A DNA stretch of 64,000 nt, from NCBI GenBank assembly GCA_018239895.1, contig JAFEGL010000003.1, forward strand, positions 1 through 64,000. Reading direction: 5' to 3'. The notes beneath the pieces are model-generated. The model was given only the letters and a program-made list of their open reading frames with translations. It was not told the origin of the DNA and made no database searches. This document shows positions 25,993-35,307 of the stretch, piece after piece. A program made the position numbers and the translations under genes. Source of the stretch: Verrucomicrobiota bacterium (GTDB taxonomy: Bacteria; Chlamydiota; Chlamydiia; Chlamydiales; SM23-39). Numbering within the stretch: position 1 is the first letter of the stretch; the number at the start of each line of letters is the position of its first letter.

Positions 25993-27048
25993 ATGGCGAA
26001 GTTAGAGTTACATCCAAATTCAGTCCGGACCCACATTGTTTTTGCTCATGGCTGCTTCAAGGAAGTAGTCACGAGCGAGCTAGCCCGCGAGCGGAAAGTC
26101 GCCGTCGTGGCTGATCCGGCTGTGGTCGAGGCGGCAAAAGAGCTAAGCGAGCATGTATTTGTCCTTTCAGGCGGAGAGGCCTCCAAAACGCGCGAAAATA
26201 AACAGCTTTTGGAAGATGAACTCCTTAAAAGGGGCTTTGGGAGAGATACTCTTCTGATCGGGATCGGCGGAGGGGTCGTCACAGATATGACCGCTTTCTT
26301 AGCCTCCACCTACATGAGAGGCGTCCCGCTTGTCCTTATTCCAACGACGCTTTTAGCGATGGTCGACGCCTCCCTGGGAGGCAAAACAGCCGTCGACACT
26401 CCATTCGGCAAAAATCTGATCGGAAGTTTTTACCATCCGAGAACCATCTACATCGATTTCGACTTTCTAAAATCGCTCCCGAAAAAAGAGAAACTTAACG
26501 GACTGGCCGAGATGTTGAAATATGGCCTCATTTGGAAAAAAGAGATCTGGGACCAACTCAAGAATCGAACCGACCCCGAGTCGTTGATCGAGGCTTGCGC
26601 CTCATCGAAAATTTCTATCGTGAAGGAAGATCCTGAAGAGAAAGGACTCCGCCGGATTCTTAACTTCGGCCACACGATCGGCCACGCTCTCGAATACCAA
26701 TCCCATTATAAAATCCCCCACGGCGAGGCGGTCGCCATCGGATGTCTCGCAGAGAGCCACATGAGCATGGAACTGGGCTACCTGCCCAAACAATCGCTCG
26801 AAGAGATCGTGGGCGTCTTTAAAGCCTACAAGTTCCCCTTGAAAATTGCGCCCCCCGCCAACCGTTTCTGGGAAGCTCTTGCAATCGACAAAAAGGGGAT
26901 CAAAAACGAAGCCCGTTTCGTCTTGCTCGACGAAATTGGCCACTGCCTCCCTTTCGACGGACACTATTGCCGCACCGTACCGAAACACATCATCGAACAG
27001 ACACTCCACTGGATCCAACATGGCCCGCTTTCGCATCCTGCCTCATAA
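25993..27048 (+). CDS. aroB: 3-dehydroquinate synthase
   Basis: AroB converts DAHP to 3-dehydroquinate, step two of the shikimate pathway. The 351-residue protein has the NAD-binding GIGGGVVTD and FLASTYMRGVPLVLIPTTLL, the substrate region DASLGGKTAVD and the metal ligands in LNFGHTIGHALE and HGEAVAIG. It is the first gene of the aroB-aroA-aroK-aroC operon, where the return to higher G+C content marks the end of the AT-rich block. No aroF/G, aroD or aroE genes are in the window. Confidence 0.96.
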   Translation: MAKLELHPNSVRTHIVFAHGCFKEVVTSELARERKVAVVADPAVVEAAKELSEHVFVLSGGEASKTRENKQLLEDELLKRGFGRDTLLIGIGGGVVTDMTAFLASTYMRGVPLVLIPTTLLAMVDASLGGKTAVDTPFGKNLIGSFYHPRTIYIDFDFLKSLPKKEKLNGLAEMLKYGLIWKKEIWDQLKNRTDPESLIEACASSKISIVKEDPEEKGLRRILNFGHTIGHALEYQSHYKIPHGEAVAIGCLAESHMSMELGYLPKQSLEEIVGVFKAYKFPLKIAPPANRFWEALAIDKKGIKNEARFVLLDEIGHCLPFDGHYCRTVPKHIIEQTLHWIQHGPLSHPAS

Positions 27049-28312
27049 AACTCCCCTCGCTGGCGAAATTGAAATTCCCCCTTCAAAATCCCACACTCTC
27101 CGGGCTGTTCTCTTCGGAATGATGGCTCGCGGGACAACGCGGGTGAAAAACTACCTCGAATCCCCCGATACAGCCTCGATGATTCTTGCAGCTCGCCTCT
27201 TGGGTGCAACTATCGACATCCAACCGCATTTGGCGATCGTCCATGGAATCGGCGGGCAGTTCAAACCGGCTGAAGATGTAATTCCTTGCGGCAACTCAGG
27301 CCAAGTGCTCCGCTTCATTGGCGCTCTAGCGGGCCTTTCCTCTTCTTACACCATTTTGACAGGAGACCTCTCCATCCGGCACAACAGGCCGGTGAAGCCG
27401 CTTCTCGATGGACTCAATCAACTCGGCGCTTTTGCAATCTCGAGCCGCCTCGACGGCTACGCTCCCATCATCATCCGGGGCCCGATCAAAGGAGGCTCTG
27501 CTTTCCTCTCGGGAGAAGATTCTCAGCCCATCTCCGGCCTTTTGATCGCAGGTGCATTCGCCCAAGTTCCCACTGAGCTCAAAGTCGTCAATCCCGGCGA
27601 GAAACCGTGGATCCTCCTCACGCTCGACTGGTTTGATCGACTCGGCATCCGCTATCGGAACGAAAATTTCGAGCGATACCAGATGGCGGGCGGCAGCTCA
27701 ATCTCCGGTTTCGAATACACCGTCCCGGGCGATTTCAGCTCAGCCGCTTTCCCCCTCGCAGCAGCTCTCGTAACCCACTCGGAGCTGCTCCTAAAAAATC
27801 TCGACATGACCGATCCGCAAGGGGACAAAGCGATCGTCGATACGCTCCAAAAAATGGGCGCCCGTTTAGAAATCGATGCCAAACACAAGACGATTGCTGT
27901 GAAAAAAAACTCCCATCTCAAAGGGCGGAAGATCGACGTCAACGACTTCATCGACGCCGTTCCAATCTTGGCTGTCGTCGCCTGTTTCGCCGACGGCGAA
28001 ACTGAGATCGTCAACGCAGCGATCGCTCGGAAAAAAGAGTCGGACCGGATCCGGTGCATCGCCCACGAACTCAAAAAAATGGGAGCGGACATTGAAGAAA
28101 AAACCGATGGACTCCTCATTCGCCCCTCCTCTCTGCGCGGGGCTCAACTCGATTCACACCACGACCACCGGCTCGCCCTAGCCCTTTCCGTCGCCGCTCT
28201 CGGCGCAGAGGGAGAGAGCACTATCCACGGCGTCGAATGCGCAGCCAAAACCTATCCGAGTTTCCAAAAAGATTTCAGCGCCCTCGGCGCACAGATCGAG
28301 GCCCTCCCATGA
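27020..28312 (+). CDS. aroA: 3-phosphoshikimate 1-carboxyvinyltransferase (EPSP synthase)
   Basis: AroA joins PEP to shikimate 3-phosphate. I start it at ATG 27020, inside the end of aroB (29-base overlap), giving 430 residues beginning with the conserved PPSKSHTLRAVLFG segment. Other markers are CGNSGQVLRFIGAL, LTGDLSIRHNRPVKPLLDGL and the C-terminal DHRLALALSVAAL. The usual NAGTAxR reads NSGQVLR, the chlamydial/class II-like variation around the PEP site. It is coupled to aroK by an ATGA overlap. Confidence 0.95.
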   Translation: MARFRILPHKTPLAGEIEIPPSKSHTLRAVLFGMMARGTTRVKNYLESPDTASMILAARLLGATIDIQPHLAIVHGIGGQFKPAEDVIPCGNSGQVLRFIGALAGLSSSYTILTGDLSIRHNRPVKPLLDGLNQLGAFAISSRLDGYAPIIIRGPIKGGSAFLSGEDSQPISGLLIAGAFAQVPTELKVVNPGEKPWILLTLDWFDRLGIRYRNENFERYQMAGGSSISGFEYTVPGDFSSAAFPLAAALVTHSELLLKNLDMTDPQGDKAIVDTLQKMGARLEIDAKHKTIAVKKNSHLKGRKIDVNDFIDAVPILAVVACFADGETEIVNAAIARKKESDRIRCIAHELKKMGADIEEKTDGLLIRPSSLRGAQLDSHHDHRLALALSVAALGAEGESTIHGVECAAKTYPSFQKDFSALGAQIEALP

Positions 28313-28839
28313 ACTTGATCCTCTTCGGATTCAAAGGGTGCGGCAAAACGACGCTTGGGCAAAAGTTGGCCGAGCGGATGCGCCGCCCTTTCATCGATAC
28401 CGACGACCTCGTCTCAGAGCTCTACGCCCAAATGTCGCAAGAGAGGCTCTCAGCCCACGAAATCGCAGAAAAAATCGGCGAGCCAGGATTCAGAGCTTTA
28501 GAAAAGCAGGCCATCTCTTCTCTCCAAACAGTTGAAAACAGCATCATCGCCCTCGGCGGCGGAGCTATTTTGGATCCAGAAAATGTAGAAATACTTAAAA
28601 AATTAGGCCAATTGGTTTATCTAGAAGCCAAAGCCGAAACGATCAAAAAACGGATGCTGCTCGGGAAAACCCCCACCTTTCTCAAATCGACCACATTTGA
28701 AGAGATGTACCGATTCCGCAAACCGATCTACGAGTCGATCCCGGCCCGCCGGATCGACGTCGATGCGCTCGATCAGCCGGGCGCGGTCGCCGCACTCTGT
28801 TCCATCATCATTTTAGAGGAGCCGCCAGATGGGTTCTAA
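28309..28839 (+). CDS. aroK: Shikimate kinase
   Basis: AroK phosphorylates shikimate at the 3-hydroxyl using ATP. I start it at the ATG overlapping the aroA stop (176 residues). The Walker A loop is GFKGCGKTT at 7-15, followed by FIDTDDLVS (shikimate-binding Asp), the GEPGFRALE region and ALGGGAIL. Length and motifs are standard. Its 3' end overlaps aroC by 11 bases, which implies tight coupling. Confidence 0.94.
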   Translation: MNLILFGFKGCGKTTLGQKLAERMRRPFIDTDDLVSELYAQMSQERLSAHEIAEKIGEPGFRALEKQAISSLQTVENSIIALGGGAILDPENVEILKKLGQLVYLEAKAETIKKRMLLGKTPTFLKSTTFEEMYRFRKPIYESIPARRIDVDALDQPGAVAALCSIIILEEPPDGF

Positions 28840-29929
28840 CACATTCGGATCAATTTTCCGCCTCACGACATTTGGCGAATCGCACGGACCCGCCATCGGC
28901 GCCGTCATCGACGGATGCCCTGCCGGACTGCACATTTCTTCCGAAGAAGTCGACCATGATCTACAGCTCCGCCAGCCGGGCAATAATCCGTACACCTCTC
29001 CCCGCTCCGAGCAAGACAAGTGCGAAATCCTTTCAGGGATCTTCGACGGCAAGACCACCGGCGCACCGATCGGCATCCTCATCCGCAACAAAGACGCCGA
29101 CTCGAGCAAATATGAGCCGATCAAAGACCTTTTGCGCCCCGGCCACGCCAACTACACTTATCTCCAAAAATATGGGATTTTCGATTACCGAGGCGGAGGC
29201 CGCTCCTCCGCCCGCGAAACAGCCGCCCGCGTCGCCGCCGGCGCCATCGCGAAAAAGTTCCTCGCCCATTTCAACATCGAACTCTGCGCTTTCGTCGCCG
29301 AAATCGGCGGCATCGCCATCCCCGAGCCCGATCTGAATCATGTCGCCCTTCTCAAGCAAAAAACTTACGCCAATCCGATCTTTTGCCCCGACGAAAAAAC
29401 GGCCGCCATCATGATCAAAAAAATTGAAGAGGCCAAAGAAGAGGGAGATTCTCTCGGCGGCATTCTCCAAGGAGTCGCATCGCATCTCCCGCCCGGCCTC
29501 GGCGATCCGGTCTACGGCAAACTCGAGGCGCTCCTCGCCTCCGCAATGCTCTCTCTCCCCGCTACAAAAGGGTTCGAAATTGGCTCTGGTTTTGCCGCAG
29601 CGCGGATGAAAGGCTCCGAGCACAACGACGCCTTCGACCTCGACGACTCGGGGCGGATCACCACCTCGACCAATTTTGCCGGAGGAACCCTCGGCGGCAT
29701 CTCCACAGGACTCCCCCTCAGTTTCCGGGTCGCTTTCAAACCCACCTCAAGTATCAAAAAGGAACAGAGCACCCTCTCTCTCTCCGGAGAAAAGAGGCCC
29801 TTCAACCTCCCGCCCGGCTCCCGCCACGACCCGTGCGTAGCCATCCGGGCCGTCCCGATCATCGAGGCGATGATGGCCCTCGTTCTGGCCGACGCCATCC
29901 TCCTAAACCGTTGCGCCAAAGCGACTTAA
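28829..29929 (+). CDS. aroC: Chorismate synthase
   Basis: AroC makes chorismate from EPSP using reduced FMN. The 366-residue protein begins with MGSNTFGSIFRLTTFGESHG, the conserved signature, then RPGHANYTY and the GGGRSSARETAARVAAGAIA block. Near the C-terminus are HDPCVAIRAVPIIEAMMALV. It ends the aro operon. The secreted chorismate mutase at 49 kb would act on its product if that were exported, but no link is shown. Confidence 0.96.
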   Translation: MGSNTFGSIFRLTTFGESHGPAIGAVIDGCPAGLHISSEEVDHDLQLRQPGNNPYTSPRSEQDKCEILSGIFDGKTTGAPIGILIRNKDADSSKYEPIKDLLRPGHANYTYLQKYGIFDYRGGGRSSARETAARVAAGAIAKKFLAHFNIELCAFVAEIGGIAIPEPDLNHVALLKQKTYANPIFCPDEKTAAIMIKKIEEAKEEGDSLGGILQGVASHLPPGLGDPVYGKLEALLASAMLSLPATKGFEIGSGFAAARMKGSEHNDAFDLDDSGRITTSTNFAGGTLGGISTGLPLSFRVAFKPTSSIKKEQSTLSLSGEKRPFNLPPGSRHDPCVAIRAVPIIEAMMALVLADAILLNRCAKAT

Positions 29930-29944
29930 ATATTCAAGTAATTA

Positions 29945-29973
29945 TTTAAATAAAACATAAATTGTGGTATAAT
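29945..29973 (+). promoter_or_regulatory. Promoter of the 46-codon gene
   Basis: TTTAAA (29945-29950), a 17-base spacer with an extended TGG, and a perfect TATAAT (29968-29973). It lies 35 bases before the small gene at 30009. Confidence 0.7.
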
Positions 29974-30008
29974 TAGATAGGCTATTTAACAATTATGGAG
30001 ATAATAAC

Positions 30009-30149
30009 ATGTCACATTCAATAGGACCATCAGGCGGAGTAGACCATCCCCACCCTTTCGATCCGCGCCGAGACTTCCCAGGCTCTGGCCCAGTCAGAGA
30101 CAATCAAAACGAGCGGGAAGTAGAAGATCTGCAAGAATTCCAAGGTTAA
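30009..30149 (+). CDS. Hypothetical 46-residue protein
   Basis: The gene has all signs of a real unit: a consensus promoter, a GGAG ribosome-binding site eight bases before the ATG and a terminator just after its stop. The product (MSHSIGPSGGVDHPHPFDPR at the start) is hydrophilic and rich in Gly, Pro, His, Asp and Glu, with no hydrophobic stretch and no cysteine. It is probably unstructured. It resembles nothing that I know. The DHPHPFDP section could bind metal, but this is only a guess. Confidence 0.6.
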   Translation: MSHSIGPSGGVDHPHPFDPRRDFPGSGPVRDNQNEREVEDLQEFQG

Positions 30150-30167
30150 CCTCCCTCTCTCGAATCA

Positions 30168-30200
30168 AAACCACAAGAGCAATCCTGTGGTTTTTCTTTT
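30168..30200 (+). terminator. Terminator after the 46-codon gene
   Basis: AAACCACA (30168-30175) pairs with TGTGGTTT (30186-30193) and is followed by TTCTTTTT. Confidence 0.85.
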
Positions 30201-30289
30201 TATCGTTATATCATTATATCATTTCCATCGTTGATTTTGTTTTCAGTCGGAAGTTTCAACGATGGAAATGATATAATGATATAACGATA
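30201..30289. repeat. 34-bp perfect inverted repeat between convergent genes
   Basis: TATCGTTATATCATTATATC starts the left arm (30201-30234); the exact reverse complement is at 30256-30289, with a 21-base loop. The arms themselves contain TATATCAT twice in tandem. It lies between the small plus-strand gene and the convergent sufS, so it may act as a shared terminator, but it is far longer than needed for that. Confidence 0.9.
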
Positions 30290-30303
30290 AGAAAATAAGG
30301 CCG

Positions 30304-31503
30304 CTATCGCGGTAAGAGAGAATAGACGACCGATTGGAGAGCTGCGACGAAGAGATCGACGTCTTCCATCGTGTTGTAAACACCAAACGAAGCTCTAGCC
30401 GCCGTTTCTACGCCAAAGCGGCGGAGCGCTGTTTGCGCGCAGAGATGGCCGGTCCGGATCGCGATCTGCTTCAAATCGAGCATCGTGGCTAGATCGAGCG
30501 GGTGGATCCCGTCGATCGTGAAAGTGAGAAGCGCCCCTTTGTTGGGCGTGGTTCCTAAAATTTTCAAGCCGGGAATTTCGCTGAGAGCAGCGGCGGCCCG
30601 GTCGTAAAGCTGGTGTTCCCAGTTGGAGATTTTCTTCCGATCTAATTTCAATAACAAATCTAGCGCGGGCTTGAGGGCGATGACTGGGCCGATGAGGGGC
30701 GTCCCGGCTTCGAACTTGAGCGGAGGGGCACGGAAGGTGCTGTGGTGCAAGCCAACCGTCTCGACCATATCGCCGCCGCCTTGCATCGGTGGCATCTCTT
30801 CGAGATGCTTGAGTTTTCCGTAGAGGATTCCGACTCCGGTCGGGCCGTAGCATTTGTGGCCAGAGAAGGCGTAGAAGTCGACGTCGAGCTCTTGGACGTC
30901 GATCGGTGTGTGGGGCGCCGCTTGCGCGCCGTCGACGACGATCTTCGCTCCGTAGACGTGAGCGAGGGCCGCCATCTCGCGGATCGGGTGGATCGCCCCC
31001 GTCACATTGGAGATGTGGGCGATGCCGACGATGCGGGTTTTGTTATTGAGGAGCTTTTTGTAGGCGGCGAGATCGAGCGAGCCGTCGTCGAGGACGGGAA
31101 TCCATCGGATCTGGGCGCCGGTTCTTTCGGCAGCCATCTGCCACGGGACGATGTTCGAGTGATGCTCGGTCTCGGAGAGGAGAATTTCGTCGCCGGGGCG
31201 AAGAGTTTGAGAAAAGGCCACGAGATTGAGCGCCTCGGTCGTGCCGCGGGTGAATACGATTTCCTCTAAATGAGGTGCATTTAAGAATCGCTGGGCAGTT
31301 AAACGAGTCTCGTTGTATTTTTCTGTCGCTGCCATCGAGCTTCGGTAGATCGATCTATGGACCGTCGCGTATTCGGCAGAATAGAAGCGGGTCAGTTCAT
31401 CGATGACAGCTTGAGGCTTGTGGGCCGTGGCAGCCGAATCGAGATAGACGAGGTCGGGCTCTGCGGCAAAGATCGGAAACAGAGCGCGGGTCTCGGGATT
31501 CAT
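30304..31503 (-). CDS. sufS: Cysteine desulfurase SufS
   Basis: SufS takes sulfur from cysteine for Fe-S cluster assembly. The 399-residue PLP enzyme has the N-terminal YLDSAATAHKP, the HHSNIVPWQ site, DGAQAAPHTPIDV, the PLP lysine in SGHKCYGPTG and the catalytic cysteine in RTGHLCAQ. This is the group II type, which normally needs SufE or SufU; neither is in the window. It is the last gene of the sufB-C-D-S operon, with a start overlapping the sufD stop by four bases. Confidence 0.95.
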   Translation of the reverse strand: MNPETRALFPIFAAEPDLVYLDSAATAHKPQAVIDELTRFYSAEYATVHRSIYRSSMAATEKYNETRLTAQRFLNAPHLEEIVFTRGTTEALNLVAFSQTLRPGDEILLSETEHHSNIVPWQMAAERTGAQIRWIPVLDDGSLDLAAYKKLLNNKTRIVGIAHISNVTGAIHPIREMAALAHVYGAKIVVDGAQAAPHTPIDVQELDVDFYAFSGHKCYGPTGVGILYGKLKHLEEMPPMQGGGDMVETVGLHHSTFRAPPLKFEAGTPLIGPVIALKPALDLLLKLDRKKISNWEHQLYDRAAAALSEIPGLKILGTTPNKGALLTFTIDGIHPLDLATMLDLKQIAIRTGHLCAQTALRRFGVETAARASFGVYNTMEDVDLFVAALQSVVYSLLPR

Positions 31504-32693
31504 AGTACTTCTCTCATCGAGGCGAACGGGATCGTGTCAAGCATCTCGCGGCAAAAGCCCCGGACCAACATCTCTTTGGCTTCCGAAAGTGAGAGGCCGC
31601 GCGAGCGGAGATAGAAGATATCCTCAGCGCTGGGCTGGGCGAATGTCGCACCGTGGGAAGCTTTGACGTCGTCGGCAAAGATTTCGAGGTTCGGCTTAGC
31701 GTTGGCGTTGGCCTTGTCGCTCAAGATGAGATTTTGGGAAGATTGATAGGCCTCTGTCTTTTGCGCGATAGGCTTGACGAAGATTTTTCCTTCGAAGCTC
31801 GAGCGGCTCTCTCCACGGAGAATCGACTTGAAGTGCTGCCGCGAGCGGCAGCCGGGAGCTAAGTGCTCAACCAAGCCGTGGATGTGGGATTGGGACTCGT
31901 CGTCCAGGAGAGAGATGCCTCGGATGAGCGCCTCGCTGTTCTCTTCGGCGAGCTGCACGCGGAAGGAGGTCCTGACTGTTTTGGAGCCTTTTGTCAAAAG
32001 GAATGTCTCGAGGCGGCTGTCTCTTTTCAAGGTCGCGCGGAGAGCCTGCATCTGCCACGCGTCTGGATTAGGCAGAGAAGCGTCGTAAATTTTGGCCTGG
32101 GCCGCTTCGTCGAGAACGCAGTCGACGACGGTGTTGGAAAAGTGGCCGGAGAATGTCTGTGCAATCTGGATGCTCCCCATTTTACCGACGTAGAGCTGGA
32201 TCCGGGGCGAGGTGAAGTGTTTCCCTGTCGAGACGTGGGCGATCTGGATCGGTTTTTCTAAAATGGTTTTCGGCGGCACGTAGAGGAAGAGGCCGGTCCC
32301 TTGAAGAGCTCCGTTAAGCGCGGCAAACGGATCGGATTCTTCTTTGAGAGTTTTGCCGATCCGGTTCTGGAGAAAAAGGCCGTACGATTTCATGGCGGCC
32401 GTCATCGGAAGGGCGATCACTCCGGCGGGGATTTTTGAATGCTCGGGCTGAAAGTGGCCATCGACGAAGACGAGATAAGAGTCGCACTCGGGAAGGATCG
32501 GGGGCTTTTCGAAGGCGGCGGAAACAGCGGCCTCGGGCTCCATCTCGTAGAGTTTCGAGAGGGGGACGTACTGAAACGCTTCGGAGGAGATGCGGGGGAG
32601 CCCCAGTTCAAGAAACCGCTCCCACGATTTCTTGCGCCAGCTGTCTGCTCCAGCGCCAGTATAGAGTTGTTCGAGCCGCTCGAGGAACTTCAT
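31500..32693 (-). CDS. sufD: Fe-S assembly scaffold subunit SufD
   Basis: SufD partners SufB and SufC in the cluster-assembly scaffold. The 397-residue protein shows the beta-helix core shared with SufB, with SHIHGLVEHLAPGCRSRQHFK and the C-terminal KASHGATFAQPSAEDIFYLR segment containing the conserved ASHGA histidine. The N-terminal third is helical. It overlaps sufC and sufS by ATGA, typical of a coupled operon. Confidence 0.93.
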   Translation of the reverse strand: MKFLERLEQLYTGAGADSWRKKSWERFLELGLPRISSEAFQYVPLSKLYEMEPEAAVSAAFEKPPILPECDSYLVFVDGHFQPEHSKIPAGVIALPMTAAMKSYGLFLQNRIGKTLKEESDPFAALNGALQGTGLFLYVPPKTILEKPIQIAHVSTGKHFTSPRIQLYVGKMGSIQIAQTFSGHFSNTVVDCVLDEAAQAKIYDASLPNPDAWQMQALRATLKRDSRLETFLLTKGSKTVRTSFRVQLAEENSEALIRGISLLDDESQSHIHGLVEHLAPGCRSRQHFKSILRGESRSSFEGKIFVKPIAQKTEAYQSSQNLILSDKANANAKPNLEIFADDVKASHGATFAQPSAEDIFYLRSRGLSLSEAKEMLVRGFCREMLDTIPFASMREVL

Positions 32694-33418
32694 GCGTAGC
32701 CTTTCTCTTCCAATTCTAAAGCGAGTTCAGGACCGCCCGTCCGGACAATTTTCCCTTCGGAGAGGACGTGGACGAAGTCAGGTTTGATGTAGTCGAGGAG
32801 CCGTTGATAGTGGGTGATGAGGATGAGGGCGTTGTCTTGACGGCGCATCTTGTTAACCCCGTCGGCGACGATCCGCATCGCGTCGATGTCGAGGCCCGAA
32901 TCGGTCTCGTCGAGGATGGCTAGATCGGGGTTGAAAAGGGCCATTTGGAGAATTTCGTTCCTCTTCTTTTCGCCGCCAGAAAATCCTTCGTTGATGCTCC
33001 GCTCTTTGAACTCAGACCGGATCTCCATCGACTTCATTTTCTCTTCGAGGATTTTCTCAAAGTCTTCTTCGGAGAAAAGCTCTTCGCTCCGCGCTTTTCT
33101 CTGCGCATTGACGGCAGAGAGTAAAAATTGCCGGTTCGAGACGCCTGAGATTTCAAGCGGATACTGGAAGCTCATGAAGAGCCCCGCATGCATCCTCTCT
33201 TCCGGCTCCATCTCGAGAAGGTCTTGCCCTTTGAACCAAACTTCCCCGCCTGTGATTTCATAGGCTGGGTGTCCCGCCAGAATTTTGGCGAGGGTCGATT
33301 TCCCGGCGCCGTTGGGACCCATGATGGCATGCACTTCCCCTTTTCCGACTTTCAGGCTCAAGCCCTTTAAAATGGATTTCCCTTCGATTTCAGCGGAGAG
33401 GTTTTTAATTTCGATCAT
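32690..33418 (-). CDS. sufC: Fe-S assembly ATPase SufC
   Basis: SufC is the ABC-type ATPase of the SufBCD complex. I start it at 33418, two bases after the sufB stop, for 242 residues; upstream in-frame codons read the end of sufB in another frame. Motifs are Walker A GPNGAGKST, the signature segment NEGFSGGEKKRNE and Walker B LAILDETDSGLD, followed by the H-loop ITHYQRLL. The signature is the SufC-specific SGGEKKR form. Confidence 0.95.
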   Translation of the reverse strand: MIEIKNLSAEIEGKSILKGLSLKVGKGEVHAIMGPNGAGKSTLAKILAGHPAYEITGGEVWFKGQDLLEMEPEERMHAGLFMSFQYPLEISGVSNRQFLLSAVNAQRKARSEELFSEEDFEKILEEKMKSMEIRSEFKERSINEGFSGGEKKRNEILQMALFNPDLAILDETDSGLDIDAMRIVADGVNKMRRQDNALILITHYQRLLDYIKPDFVHVLSEGKIVRTGGPELALELEEKGYA

Positions 33419-33420
33419 AA

Positions 33421-34860
33421 TTAACCCACAGAGTTTTCTAGTTTCAGCGCGAGGAGCTTTTGCGCCTCGGCGGCAAATTCGAGCGGCAGCTCGCGGATCA
33501 CCTCTTTGCAAAATCCGTTGACGATGAGGTTGATCGCATCCTCTCGAGAGAGGCCGCGCGTTTGCAGATAAAAAATTTGTTCTTCGTTCATCTTTGAGGT
33601 CGACGCTTCGTGCTCGATCTGAGATGTGCTATTGCCCACTTCGATGTAGGGGAACGTATTGGCCGAGCAGCGGTTCCCGACGAGCATCGAGTCGCATTGC
33701 GTGTAATTGCGGGCCCCTTCGGCTTTGGGGACCACTTTGACGAGCCCCCGGTACGAATTGTGAGACTCATCGGCCGAGATCCCCTTCGAGACGATCGTCG
33801 AGCGGGTGTTCTTGCCGATGTGGAGCATTTTCGTCCCGGTGTCGGCCTGCATTTTTCCGTTCGTCAAGGCGACAGAATAAAATTCTCCGACCGACTCATC
33901 CCCTTTCAAGATACAGCCTGGGTACTTCCAGGTGATGGCGGCTCCTGCCTCGACCTGGGTCCAGGAGATTTTGGATCTATCGCCGGCGCAGAGGCCCCGC
34001 TTTGTGACAAAATTGTAGACGCCGCCGCGGCCCGTCTTCGGGTCGCCAGCGTACCAGTTTTGGACTGTCGAATACTTGATCTCGGCCCCTTTCTCGGCGA
34101 TCAGCTCGACGACAGCCGCATGGAGCTGGTTCGTGTCGAAGGCGGGGGCGGTGCACCCTTCGAGGTAGCTCACGTAGGAGCCCTCTTCGGCGATGATCAG
34201 CGTCCGCTCGAACTGCCCCGTCTCTTTCTCGTTGATCCTGAAATAGGTGGAGAGCTCCATCGGACTCCTCACCCCTTTCGGCACGTAGACAAAAGAGCCG
34301 TCGGAAAAAACGGCCGAGTTGAGGGCGGCGAAAAAGTTATCGCCAATGGGGACGACAGTCCCTAGATGCTTCTCGATCAGTTCAGGATACTTGTGAACAG
34401 CCTCTGAAATCGAGCAGAGGACGACCCCCGCCTCTTCGAGCTTCTTCCGGAAGGTGGTCCCGATCGAGACCGAGTCGAAAACCACATCGACGGCGACGTT
34501 CGTCAGTCTCTTCTGCTCTTCGAGGGGGATCCCGAGCTTTTCAAAGGTTTTCAATAGCTCTGGGTCGACCTGGTCAAGGCTCTCGAGCTGCTGCTTCGTC
34601 TTTGGCTCGGCGTAGTAGGAGATCGCCTGGTAGTCGATCGGCGGGTACTTGACGTTGGGCCACTTGGGCTCCTCCATCGTCTTCCATTTACGGAAGGCCT
34701 TCAGCCTGAACTGCAGTAAAAAGTCGGGTTCGTTTTTCTTTGCGGAGATCGCCCGGATCGTCTCTTCGGTGAGCCCCTTCGGAAACACTTCCGACTCGAT
34801 CGGGGTGACAAAACCGTACTTATACTCAGTCCGTTCCGCTAAAATTTCTTCAGTAGACAT
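33421..34860 (-). CDS. sufB: Fe-S assembly scaffold subunit SufB
   Basis: SufB is the main Fe-S scaffold subunit and the first gene of the operon. The 479-residue protein has the canonical blocks [63 protein letters not shown] and the C-terminal [18 protein letters not shown]. Length is typical. No SufR-type regulator or iron-regulated site could be identified in the 132 AT-rich bases between it and the next, divergent gene. Confidence 0.96.
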   Translation of the reverse strand: MSTEEILAERTEYKYGFVTPIESEVFPKGLTEETIRAISAKKNEPDFLLQFRLKAFRKWKTMEEPKWPNVKYPPIDYQAISYYAEPKTKQQLESLDQVDPELLKTFEKLGIPLEEQKRLTNVAVDVVFDSVSIGTTFRKKLEEAGVVLCSISEAVHKYPELIEKHLGTVVPIGDNFFAALNSAVFSDGSFVYVPKGVRSPMELSTYFRINEKETGQFERTLIIAEEGSYVSYLEGCTAPAFDTNQLHAAVVELIAEKGAEIKYSTVQNWYAGDPKTGRGGVYNFVTKRGLCAGDRSKISWTQVEAGAAITWKYPGCILKGDESVGEFYSVALTNGKMQADTGTKMLHIGKNTRSTIVSKGISADESHNSYRGLVKVVPKAEGARNYTQCDSMLVGNRCSANTFPYIEVGNSTSQIEHEASTSKMNEEQIFYLQTRGLSREDAINLIVNGFCKEVIRELPLEFAAEAQKLLALKLENSVG

Positions 34861-34992
34861 ACAAATTCATTTTAAATGGCTAGATTGTACCCCAGCCGCG
34901 GTCCCCATGTCAATTTTTTCTGTAAATAATTACAAATAAACAAACTGACATAATAATAAAGAATTAATTATTTAAAATGTTACAATTATTAT

Positions 34993-35307
34993 ATGAAAGA
35001 TAGAAGTCCCAATGACCTGCCCATTCGGGCCAAAATTGAAATGGCGGAGGATATTAAAGAGATCATCCGCTGTCTCCACACGGGCCAACGGTCAAAAGCC
35101 GATCTTTTGATCGAAGATCTCAAGATCCGGTCGGTCTACTTAGACGCAGAGATCCAGCAAGAAGTTCTGATGTTTGCCGAGCAGGTTCAATTCCAATATG
35201 ACTACGACCCGTGGCACAAGATCACCGACGACGTCCAGAAGGCAGCCGACAAATTGATCGAAGGCCTAGGGTTCATCCCCCCAGGCCCCCAAATGAAGGT
35301 TTTCTAA
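34993..35307 (+). CDS. Hypothetical 104-residue protein
   Basis: The product is small, soluble, acidic and helix-rich (EMAEDIKEIIRCLHTGQRSK at residues 16-35), with no known domain. It ends LIEGLGFIPPGPQMKVF. It has its own AT-rich promoter region divergent from sufB, without a clear Shine-Dalgarno sequence. The amount of charged helix suggests a partner-binding or chaperone-like protein, but no function can be claimed. The last four bases overlap the convergent ankyrin gene. Confidence 0.65.
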   Translation: MKDRSPNDLPIRAKIEMAEDIKEIIRCLHTGQRSKADLLIEDLKIRSVYLDAEIQQEVLMFAEQVQFQYDYDPWHKITDDVQKAADKLIEGLGFIPPGPQMKVF

